From: Verrucomicrobiota bacterium
GTDB lineage: Bacteria > Auribacterota > JABMQX01 > JAFGEW01
DNA length: 64,000 nt
Direction: 5' to 3'
NCBI GenBank assembly: GCA_016931415.1
Contig: JAFGEW010000072.1
Location: 1-64,000 of the forward strand
Shown here: in pieces, positions 16,517 through 23,350 of the stretch
Position numbering within the stretch: position 1 is the first letter of the stretch
Layout of the letters: every line of letters begins with the position of its first letter
Translations under genes and position numbers: made by a program
Notes under the pieces: model-generated
The model's database searches: none
What the model saw: only the letters and a program-made list of their open reading frames with translations
What the model was told of the DNA's origin: nothing

Positions 16517-17521
16517 CTACACGGTGTAGAGATCGGTCTTGTATTCGTCGAGGTGCCGCGCGATGTACTCGAGCGTCCGCTCGATCCCCTCACGCAGCCC
16601 CACTTCGGGCCGCCAGCCCGTGCGCCCCTGCAGCTTCGAACTGTCGCAGACAAGGCGCATGACCTCGCTCAGTGCGGGCCGCACGCGCCGGTTGTCGAGC
16701 ACGAGCTCGGCGCCGTTGCCACAGAGGTCGATGATCATGCGGCCAACCTCGCGGATCGACTCCGCTTGACCGCTGCCCACGTTGAACGCCTCGCCTATTC
16801 CGTCGTCGAGCTCAGCCGCGGCGATGAAGCCACGCACGGTGTCGGCCACGTACGAGAAATCGCGCACCGGATCGAGCGCGCCGACCGCGATGCGTTTGCG
16901 GCCGGCGAGCACCTGCGTCGCGATTGCGGCAATCACCGCGCGGGCCGACTGGCGCGGCCCAAACGTATTGAACGGCCGCACGGTCACTGCCGGGACGCCG
17001 TAGGAGCAGACGTAGCTCTCCACGAGTCTGTCCGCCCCGATCTTGCTCGCCGCGTAGGGCGACTGCGCCCGCGACGGATGCGTCTCCGTCATCGGCGCGT
17101 CGGACTGCGCCGTGCCGTATGTTTCGCTCGTCGAGGTGTGCACAAGCCGCGAGACCTCGGCCGCCCGGCACGCCTCGAGCACATTGAGCGTGCCGAGCAC
17201 GTTGGTCTCAATGAAGCTCTGCGGTGCGAGGTAGGAGTACGGAATCGGAATGAGCGCCGCGAGGTGGAACACCACGTCGCGGCCCTCGACGGCCGTCCGC
17301 ACGAAGAATGGATCGCGCACGTCGCCGGCGACGACCTCGACGCAGCCGCGCACGGCCTCGGGCAACCGCTCGATCTGCCCCCAGTCGTTGCGCGAGTTGT
17401 AGTGCACGAAGGCGCGCACCTTCGCGCCGCGGGCAACGAGGTTCTCGACAAGGTGGCTCCCGATGAACCCGCCCGCGCCCGTCACAAGGACCTGTGTGTT
17501 ATTCCACGTCACGCGCGTCAC
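16517..17521 (-). CDS. NAD-dependent sugar epimerase/dehydratase, LegB-like
   Basis: Extended short-chain dehydrogenase of 334 residues: GAGGFIGSHL at the N-terminus binds NAD, HLAALIPIPYSY follows, and the catalytic YxxxK is in SPYAASKIGADRL. The segment VRPFNTFGPRQSARAVIAAI is close to the PRQSARAVIPT motif of LegB-type UDP-GlcNAc 4,6-dehydratases. In that pathway the product is a 4-keto-6-deoxy sugar nucleotide for an aminotransferase, which this operon has. It abuts the ATP-grasp gene (start at 17521, stop of the next at 17522). Confidence 0.82.
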   Translation of the reverse strand: MTRVTWNNTQVLVTGAGGFIGSHLVENLVARGAKVRAFVHYNSRNDWGQIERLPEAVRGCVEVVAGDVRDPFFVRTAVEGRDVVFHLAALIPIPYSYLAPQSFIETNVLGTLNVLEACRAAEVSRLVHTSTSETYGTAQSDAPMTETHPSRAQSPYAASKIGADRLVESYVCSYGVPAVTVRPFNTFGPRQSARAVIAAIATQVLAGRKRIAVGALDPVRDFSYVADTVRGFIAAAELDDGIGEAFNVGSGQAESIREVGRMIIDLCGNGAELVLDNRRVRPALSEVMRLVCDSSKLQGRTGWRPEVGLREGIERTLEYIARHLDEYKTDLYTV

Positions 17522-18754
17522 CTAGACGTGCACCGTCACCGCTTGGGTCTGCGGGACGGTCACGATGCGTATCGTCCCCAGCGCCTGCTCGGCTGCCGCG
17601 ATCGCCTCGGCGCGGGTGTCGCCCGACGCGATCACGTGCCCCGGCTTGCCCATGTTGCTCGTCAGCGGCTCGATGACGGAGCCTTCCGCCACGTTGAGGA
17701 AAAGATGTTCGACGCCCGGTATCTCGCGCGCCTCGTCAAGGCCCTCGATACCGGTCACAACCCCCGGCGCCGCCTGGATCGCCCGCTCAACGGCGGCGCG
17801 CTGCCAGCGCGGCGTGATGTCGGCCCGGTCGAGCCGGTTACCCACCGCGAGATCGATGGCCGCCTTGATCGAGTTCATCCCCGTTGCCAACGGGTCCGTG
17901 TACTGGCAGTGGAACCCGCCGCTCATGCGCGCCGTCATCTCGCCGATCTTCGCGCCGTGTTTCGTCACGCGGATGTCGCCCTTCGACGCGCCGATCGTGA
18001 TCCCGAGCGCGCGGATGCCCGCCTGCATTACATCAAAGACGTCGTCGAGCATCTCCGGCGCGAGCACCGACGGGATCGTGTGCCCGACCTCGACGAAGTA
18101 CGGTGCGCGTGCGATGTGCCGATCGGCGATCGTGAGCAGGTGCACCGAGCCGTTCTCGACAACCGTGTCGATGCTGACCTCCGGCCCGTCCATGTACTCC
18201 TCGATAATCACGCCGCCCGAACGGCTGTTGCCGATCGACACGGGGAAGAACTCCCGCAGTACGTCCGGGGTATCAATACGGCGCACGCCGCGCGCGCCCA
18301 TGTTGTCTACCGGCTTGATAACAATCGGATAGCCAAGCTCATCGGCCGCCACGAGCGCCTCGTCGAGCCCGCTTACCTCGTAGAACTCGGGACACGGCAC
18401 GCCGCACTCCTTGAGCCGCCGCCGCATCGCCGCCTTGTTCGTCGCCATGAACGCCGTCTCGGGTCTCACGCCCGGCAGCCCAAGCGCCGCCGCCACGCCG
18501 GCCACCGCGCACGAGGCATCAGTCCCAATCGTGAGCACACCGCGCAAGTTGAACCGATCGCCGCACGAGCGTGCGAACGCAACATGTCCCTCGACGTCGA
18601 ACTTGCTCACCATCCCACTGTAGTCGACCCACCGCAGACCCGGCGCCGTCGGCACGATGTCCGTGGCGATCACCGCATAACCGAGCGACTTCGCCACGCG
18701 AATGGCCGGCTCCTGCATGATGCCGGCCCCGACAATCAGCACTGCTGGACGCAC
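17522..18754 (-). CDS. ATP-grasp family ligase in the sugar cluster, substrate unknown
   Basis: About 410 residues with the carbamoyl-phosphate-synthase/PylC type fold: an N-terminal Rossmann-like domain (VLIVGAGIMQEPAIRVAKS, then VIATDIVPTAPGLRW), an ATP-grasp core (NKAAMRRRLKECGVPCPEF, GYPIVIKPVDNMGARGVRRI, GVIIEEYMDGPEVSID, metal-binding IGEMTARMSGGFHC) and a C-terminal domain. Such enzymes join a carboxylate to an amine or another nucleophile through an acyl phosphate. The GTG at 18754 is chosen because it starts the Rossmann strand and GGAGG lies ten bases before it; it lies inside the end of the PseG-like gene (19-base overlap). Amino-acylation of a sugar is a possible role. Confidence 0.75.
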   Translation of the reverse strand: MRPAVLIVGAGIMQEPAIRVAKSLGYAVIATDIVPTAPGLRWVDYSGMVSKFDVEGHVAFARSCGDRFNLRGVLTIGTDASCAVAGVAAALGLPGVRPETAFMATNKAAMRRRLKECGVPCPEFYEVSGLDEALVAADELGYPIVIKPVDNMGARGVRRIDTPDVLREFFPVSIGNSRSGGVIIEEYMDGPEVSIDTVVENGSVHLLTIADRHIARAPYFVEVGHTIPSVLAPEMLDDVFDVMQAGIRALGITIGASKGDIRVTKHGAKIGEMTARMSGGFHCQYTDPLATGMNSIKAAIDLAVGNRLDRADITPRWQRAAVERAIQAAPGVVTGIEGLDEAREIPGVEHLFLNVAEGSVIEPLTSNMGKPGHVIASGDTRAEAIAAAEQALGTIRIVTVPQTQAVTVHV

Positions 18755-19752
18755 TGCTCGATAGCCTCCATGACGCGGTCGAGCCCGCGCCCGTCCACGA
18801 CCCGTTTCCCCGCCTCGCTCATCGCGCGGCGCAGCTCCACGTTGGCGGCCAGAGACCGGCACTCGGCCGCAATGCGATCCACCGCCAGATCTTCCGCCAG
18901 CCCGAGCCCACGCACGGCGCCGCGCTCCTCGAGCACGTGCACGTTGTGCAGCTCGTGCGGCACCTGGCAGCCGATAAGCGCCGGCGTGCCCGCACAGGCG
19001 AACTCGAACATCGCTATCCCGCCGGAGCACAGCGACATATCGGCCTCCTGCATGCGCGGCGCCAAGTCCTCAGCACCGACGACGAGATCGATGCCACGAT
19101 GCTGCCCGGCGAGCACGGTTGCCTCGGCATGATCGCGATAGGCGTACCCAAGCACAACCGTCGTATGCCACGACGGGTCGAGCTGCACGATGGCTCGCAG
19201 CACCTTGAGGGTGAGGCCTGCCGGATCGCTCCCGCCTGCGAACACGATCACTTCGCCGACTTCGTCACGCACTCCTTTTGGCAACGAGTGCACCCGCCCG
19301 AACGACTCATCGAGCACAATGTAGTCCGGCCCGAAGAGCGCCTCGGGCGTCACACCGGCGGCCTCGTCCGGCAGCCGGTTTGCATCGATCAGCAGGTCGG
19401 CCAGTTCCGCGCCCACGCCCCGGTCATCGAAGTTCACGATCCGCGCCCCGCACGCGCGGAGCAATCGCATGTACCCCGCCGTCGTGTCGCGAACATCGTT
19501 GAGCACAAAATATGGCTCGAGCGCACTGATGGCCGAAGCCACCTGCGCGCCCGAGCCTTCGGAGATGGGGGGGAGGAGGATAAGTTCGTATCCGCGCCGC
19601 GTGATCATCGCGGCACAGCCGTCGGCCAAGCGCGAGACAAACGTCACGCGGTCGCCCGATTGGCGGAAGCGGCCGGCAAGACGGAGCATCCGCGAAAGGT
19701 GTCCGGTCCCAGTCCGGCGATCCCCATCAGCCCGAATGACAACAGAACGCAT
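18736..19752 (-). CDS. PseG-like UDP-sugar hydrolase / GT28-type glycosyltransferase
   Basis: 338 residues. The start VVIRADGDRRTGTGHLSRML carries the G-x-GH-x-x-R motif of PseG, which removes UDP from a 2,4-diacetamido sugar in pseudaminic acid synthesis. NFDDRGVGAELADLLIDAN, LFGPDYIVLDESF, VIVFAGGSDPAGLTLKVLRA and the C-terminal CSGGIAMFEFACAGTPAL also match that family. The ATG at 19752 has GGAG nearby and lies 42 bases after a near-perfect sigma-54 promoter. It is first in the five-gene sugar operon. No NeuB/PseI-type synthase is present here, so the end product is uncertain. Confidence 0.78.
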   Translation of the reverse strand: MRSVVIRADGDRRTGTGHLSRMLRLAGRFRQSGDRVTFVSRLADGCAAMITRRGYELILLPPISEGSGAQVASAISALEPYFVLNDVRDTTAGYMRLLRACGARIVNFDDRGVGAELADLLIDANRLPDEAAGVTPEALFGPDYIVLDESFGRVHSLPKGVRDEVGEVIVFAGGSDPAGLTLKVLRAIVQLDPSWHTTVVLGYAYRDHAEATVLAGQHRGIDLVVGAEDLAPRMQEADMSLCSGGIAMFEFACAGTPALIGCQVPHELHNVHVLEERGAVRGLGLAEDLAVDRIAAECRSLAANVELRRAMSEAGKRVVDGRGLDRVMEAIEQCVQQC

Positions 19753-19793
19753 CCCTTCTCCGAACTCTCCTTTGGAGGAACGCGGGCCGTCAG

Positions 19794-19809
19794 TGCAAGG
19801 AACATGCCA
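19794..19809 (-). promoter_or_regulatory. Sigma-54 promoter of the sugar-nucleotide operon
   Basis: Minus strand TGGCATGTTCCTTGCA, matching TGGCACGNNNNTTGCW at every constrained position but one. It lies 42 bases before the PseG-like start codon. It ties the sugar pathway to the same sigma factor as the flagellar genes, which favours flagellin or filament glycosylation. Confidence 0.85.
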
Positions 19810-19981
19810 CGGGCGGTGCAACAATCCATCGAAGCTGGACGCCGATGGGGGCAGTGACGGCGGTGTGATCTCAAGCCTTTGCCATGGAGAGTATTACATG
19901 AACGACTGATGCGCGCGGTGGGGCCGCACAACACCTCATACGGCGGGAAGAGCAGGCGCTCATCTCTCATTTCGATCAAGC

Positions 19982-19997
19982 GGTGTTGGCAAACACC
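19982..19997 (-). terminator. Small hairpin after the PAS/receiver operon
   Basis: GGTGTT-GGCA-AACACC, six-base arms with a tetraloop, 13 bases past the stop of the receiver gene. There is no T-run, so it is a weak or non-intrinsic terminator. The stretch from here to the promoter at 19809 holds nothing else I can recognise. Confidence 0.35.
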
Positions 19998-20010
19998 ATC
20001 ACTTGGCGGG

Positions 20011-20391
20011 TCAGGCCGAGGCTGGGGCTGGTCCGTGCAACGCCCCCAGAATGTCCTTGACCCTGAACGGCTTGCTGATGAATCCGGCGGCGCCCTCTGC
20101 AAGCGCCTGCTGGATCTCCTTGTCGGCCCTGTAGCCTGTGATCATATATATGCGAGCGCCCGGCTGGTGCTCCCGGATTCGCTTGAGCAGATCGACACCG
20201 CATCCGTCTTCCATGCGCACATCGAGGAACACCACGTCGAACGCCTGCTGCCTTGCCAACCGCAGCCCCTCCTCGCATGACTGCGCGGCCAGGGTCTCGA
20301 CGCGGCCACCCTCCGAGACAAGGATGTCGCGCACGATCTCGCAGATGATCTTCTCGTCGTCCACGACCAGGGTCCGGATGCGTCCACTCAT
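20011..20391 (-). CDS. Single-domain response regulator
   Basis: 126 residues making up only a receiver domain: RTLVVDDEKIICEIVRDIL, phospho-Asp in DVVFLDVRMEDGCG, Thr/Ala switch in IYMITGYRADKE and Lys in GFISKPFRVKD. There is no output domain, so it must signal by binding a partner or pass phosphate on. Its start overlaps the stop of the PAS gene (ATGA). Since that PAS protein lacks a working kinase core, the phosphate donor must come from elsewhere. Confidence 0.9.
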   Translation of the reverse strand: MSGRIRTLVVDDEKIICEIVRDILVSEGGRVETLAAQSCEEGLRLARQQAFDVVFLDVRMEDGCGVDLLKRIREHQPGARIYMITGYRADKEIQQALAEGAAGFISKPFRVKDILGALHGPAPASA

Positions 20392-21077
20392 CGGTCAGTC
20401 TCCTGTTCTCCCGGTTCAGGCGGCCGGACATCCGGCGCCAGACCGTCGGGAGGTAACCCTTGCTCGGCTTTGATCCGCTTGACGAGCGCCGCGAGCCTCT
20501 CGCTCTGCTCGTAGATTTTCTTGGCGTAGCGATAGGCAGGGTCGCGGGGCCCCACGGTGCCCTTCAGCAGTTCCGAGTAGCCGTAGATACCCGACAGCGG
20601 CTGGTTCATCTCCTGTGCCGCCTCCTCGATCGCCCCGACACGCTCCTTCCCCTCATCGAGCGCCCGGCACACAACCAACGCGCCCGCGAACCGGCCATCC
20701 TCGGTGTAGCGGCCCACGGAGCTTGGAGACACCGCAACACGCCGCCCGTCCTTGGCCACCAATGTCTGCCGACCGCCGTTGCGGGCGAAGAAGGGCATCA
20801 TCTTCTGGCGCGGATCCTCGGCCTTCCCGTCAATGATCTCGTAAAGGCGCATACCGGCCAACTCGCTCGGGAAATACCCCAGGCGCCGCGAGAACTCCTC
20901 GTTCACGTCGAGGAATCGGCCCGCGCCATCGACAACGAAAAGCAAGCTGGTGATCGCTCGCTTGAGATCATCGTAGCGCCGCGCAATCTCCTCGAGCTCG
21001 CTCAGACGCCCCATCGGACTCCCCGCAGGGGGTCCGCTCCTGTGGCTGTCCGCCAGTCTGTCATCGGTGTAGGCCAT
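20388..21077 (-). CDS. PAS protein with degenerate histidine-kinase dimerisation domain (pseudo-kinase)
   Basis: 229 residues. A PAS domain (about 30-140; LLFVVDGAGRFLDVNEEFSR) is followed by a DHp-like helix whose H-box reads AAQEMNQPLSGIYGYSELL. The usual H-E-x-N-Q-P-L histidine is Gln155 here (codon at 20615-20613), and there is no ATP-binding domain after it. It can therefore neither bind ATP nor accept phosphate in the usual way, but may still dimerise and dock the receiver encoded directly downstream. The ATG at 21077 is used because the open frame upstream (to 21269) crosses the sigma-54 promoter. Leaderless of membrane segments, so cytoplasmic. Confidence 0.82.
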   Translation of the reverse strand: MAYTDDRLADSHRSGPPAGSPMGRLSELEEIARRYDDLKRAITSLLFVVDGAGRFLDVNEEFSRRLGYFPSELAGMRLYEIIDGKAEDPRQKMMPFFARNGGRQTLVAKDGRRVAVSPSSVGRYTEDGRFAGALVVCRALDEGKERVGAIEEAAQEMNQPLSGIYGYSELLKGTVGPRDPAYRYAKKIYEQSERLAALVKRIKAEQGLPPDGLAPDVRPPEPGEQETDR

Positions 21078-21171
21078 TGCCACATCATCCTGATCGGTTC
21101 CACCACACCCGGCCGCCTGACCCTCATGGCAGTCGCGCCGACACTTGGCTGTGGCTCGGAAACAGGGGTCT

Positions 21172-21187
21172 AGCAAGGATATTGCCA
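21172..21187 (-). promoter_or_regulatory. Sigma-54 promoter of the PAS/receiver operon
   Basis: Minus strand TGGCAATATCCTTGCT: TGGCA and TTGCT perfect, GG and GC ten bases apart. It lies 95 bases before the PAS start, leaving a leader of about 85 bases. The rest of the 21078-21295 gap shows no other recognisable element. Confidence 0.8.
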
Positions 21188-21295
21188 AGCGGAGGCGAAC
21201 AGGGACAGTTCCCTCCCTTGGGATCCACAGGCAGAAACCCGCCGGTGGTCTCAACACAGGCAAGGACACGGCGAAGATGCGAACGGGACCTGTCG

Positions 21296-22339
21296 CTATC
21301 CGCGGGGCCGGATGACGGCCTTGAGCACGCCATCGCGATACCGGGCCACCAGATCGAACGCCTCGGCGATCTGATCGAGGCGGAAGTGATGGGTGACGAG
21401 CCCGCCAATGTGCAGCGCGCCCGAGGCAGCCCGCTCGATGGTGCGCTCGACCATCTTGTTCTGTCGCCGAACGTTGATGAGAAGCAGCTCCTTGCGTCGT
21501 GCCAGATCAGCGGTCAGCTCCACACGCGCCGTGCTTGGGATGCCAATGATCGACACGCGCCCGCCCGGCGCGGCGAGCTGCATCGCTTGGTCGAGCGTCT
21601 GTTGCTCGCCGGCGCACTCGTAGACCACGTCGACACCCCGGCCCCCTGTCGCGTCGAGGATCGCTGCCACAACATCGGTCTCATGAGCGTTGTAGGCCGC
21701 ATCCGCGCCGAACTTCCTCGCCGCCTCGACCCGCTCGCGCACGAGGTCTGTGGCGAACGCCCGCGCTCGGCCAGACGCTTTGGCCGCCGCCAGAACGAGC
21801 AGCCCGATCGGCCCGCAGCCGAGCACGGCGATCGTCTCGCCGGACGCCAGCCGGCTCTGCGCCACCGCATACGTGCAGATGGCGGCCGGTTCGAGCGCCA
21901 CCCCGTCGTCGAAGCTCAGCGAGTCCGGCAAGCGGAACAGGCTCTGCTCGGGCATCACGAGCAGCTCCCGGTACGCGCCCTCAGCCTGACCCGGGCAGCC
22001 CAGGAACCGCAGGTTGGCGCAGATGTTCTCGCGCCCCCTGCGGCACCACTCGCACTCGCCGCACGGCATCGCGGGATCCACCGTCACGCGGTCTCCGGCG
22101 GCCACGCGCGTCACCGCCTCGCCCACCCGCTCGACCACCCCCGAGCATTCGTGCCCGATCGTGAACGGGTACTCGACCACTTGCGAGCCGATCCGCCCCT
22201 TGGTGAAGTAGTGCACGTCGGAACCGCACACGCCGATCGCCTCGAGCCGGATCAGGGCCTCGTGCGACCCGATCGGGCCCGGTTCCGGCACCTCGACCAC
22301 CTCGAACCGGCCCGGCGCGGTCAGGAACGCCTGCTTCAT
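21296..22339 (-). CDS. Zinc-dependent medium-chain alcohol/polyol dehydrogenase
   Basis: 347 residues of the MDR superfamily, closest by pattern to sorbitol, xylitol and threonine dehydrogenases. Catalytic zinc ligands: Cys in GVCGSDVHYF and the GHE motif (IGHECSGVV); structural zinc: CGECEWCRRGRENIC; NAD site: VLGCGPIGLLVLAAAKASG followed by an acidic residue (FATDLVRERVEAA), which favours NAD. The ATG at 22339 is preferred since GGAGG is nine bases upstream; the ATG at 22348 touches it. It stands alone; substrate unknown. Confidence 0.85.
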   Translation of the reverse strand: MKQAFLTAPGRFEVVEVPEPGPIGSHEALIRLEAIGVCGSDVHYFTKGRIGSQVVEYPFTIGHECSGVVERVGEAVTRVAAGDRVTVDPAMPCGECEWCRRGRENICANLRFLGCPGQAEGAYRELLVMPEQSLFRLPDSLSFDDGVALEPAAICTYAVAQSRLASGETIAVLGCGPIGLLVLAAAKASGRARAFATDLVRERVEAARKFGADAAYNAHETDVVAAILDATGGRGVDVVYECAGEQQTLDQAMQLAAPGGRVSIIGIPSTARVELTADLARRKELLLINVRRQNKMVERTIERAASGALHIGGLVTHHFRLDQIAEAFDLVARYRDGVLKAVIRPRG

Positions 22340-22371
22340 GATCGCCATCCTCCATGGCCATACGCGGCGCG

Positions 22372-22380
22372 ATCATAGCA
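22372..22380 (-). promoter_or_regulatory. Extended -10 promoter of the dehydrogenase
   Basis: Minus strand TGCTATGAT: TATGAT with the TGN extension, 33 bases before the start codon. No good -35 box is seen at 17-18 bases, as is common for extended -10 promoters. Confidence 0.45.
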
Positions 22381-22457
22381 GAGCACGCATTCGGCAGACA
22401 CTCCCTTCGTCATCGGATCGGAGGACGGGCGACGAGATGTGGGAGACGAGATGAGGC

Positions 22458-22486
22458 TTGACATGCGGCGGCTCGTCTCCTACCTT
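22458..22486 (+). promoter_or_regulatory. Housekeeping promoter of the outer-membrane protein gene
   Basis: TTGACA, 17-base spacer, TACCTT. The -35 box is perfect and the -10 is moderate. It lies 74 bases before the start codon at 22560, divergent from the dehydrogenase promoter. Confidence 0.55.
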
Positions 22487-22559
22487 CGGCGGTCGAGGGG
22501 TCGCGTGGCCCCGTGATGATTCAGGACAAGGCAACCGCCGCGGCGGAGGGAGGTAAGGA

Positions 22560-23240
22560 ATGGATCGACTACTTCGGATCGCGCTGCTTGCGCTTGTGTG
22601 CTTGGGCACGGTGCTTGTCGCAACGGCGCGTGCCGCACACCCCGGCACAAGCCTGAACGACATTCCAGTCGCCGACGTGATCGACTGGCGGACCTTCGAG
22701 ATCAAGACGTGGGTCCACACCGCCGAACTCGAGGAACCTGAGTGGTGGGGCGCAGTCAATTTCGGCATCCTCGACTACGCCGAGGTCGGCGTCTACGGCA
22801 TTCTCGGCCCGCGGGACGACGCCGGTGGTGACGTGCGCTTCTTCGGCAAATTCGTCTACCCGCTCGGCGAGGACCGGCCCAGCATCGGCGCCGGCCTTGA
22901 CAACCTCACCGGCGACGAGGACGACAACGGCAACATCGATCCCTATCTCGTGGTCACGCACGATTTCGGCCCCGTGCGCGGCACGCTCGGGTACAGCCTC
23001 CAAGACGACGACGAGGCGTTCTTCGCCGGCATCGATACGAGCTTCGACTTCCTCGAGATGCCGATCACGGCCGGTCTCGACGTAACGCAGACCGACGACG
23101 GCGACGAGTGGCTCGTGAGCGCCGGCTTCGAGTACCAGCTCCCGCTCGAGCTCGTGCTCGAGACCTGGTACACGTGGACCACTGTCGACGATGCCGAAGA
23201 CGCGCTGACCATCCGGCTCAACTGGGTCATCACGTTCTAG
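22560..23240 (+). CDS. Predicted outer-membrane beta-barrel protein, function unknown
   Basis: 226 residues with a signal peptide (about 1-25; LLALVCLGTVLVATARAA). The mature part alternates short hydrophobic and acidic stretches (VNFGILDYAEVGVYGILG, VRFFGKFVYPLG, RGTLGYSLQDDDEAFFAGID, LVLETWYTWTTVDDAED) and ends in RLNWVITF, a terminal aromatic residue typical of barrels. The Asp-rich turns could bind calcium. AGGGAGGTAAGGA precedes the ATG. It is a single gene between its own promoter and a strong terminator. I do not recognise a named family. Confidence 0.7.
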   Translation: MDRLLRIALLALVCLGTVLVATARAAHPGTSLNDIPVADVIDWRTFEIKTWVHTAELEEPEWWGAVNFGILDYAEVGVYGILGPRDDAGGDVRFFGKFVYPLGEDRPSIGAGLDNLTGDEDDNGNIDPYLVVTHDFGPVRGTLGYSLQDDDEAFFAGIDTSFDFLEMPITAGLDVTQTDDGDEWLVSAGFEYQLPLELVLETWYTWTTVDDAEDALTIRLNWVITF

Positions 23241-23265
23241 GCATAACACAACCGAGGCAATCCGA

Positions 23266-23300
23266 GGGCCGTCGTCCGAGCAAGACGACGGCCCTTGCTC
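23266..23300 (+). terminator. Rho-independent terminator after the outer-membrane protein gene
   Basis: Perfect 11-base stem (GGGCCGTCGTC / GACGACGGCCC) with a seven-base loop, followed by TTGCTCTTGT. It lies 25 bases past the stop and before the next gene on the same strand. Confidence 0.8.
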
Positions 23301-23350
23301 TTGTGTGGGCGTAACGCCGCGACAAACGCCACAGCCGGATCCCGAGGCCC

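Noticed and set aside
16118-19132. 1004-codon open frame on the plus strand opposite the sugar operon
   Set aside because: Exact antisense of four genes with clear family motifs; Arg/His/Ala-rich translation with no recognisable domain. An effect of high GC.
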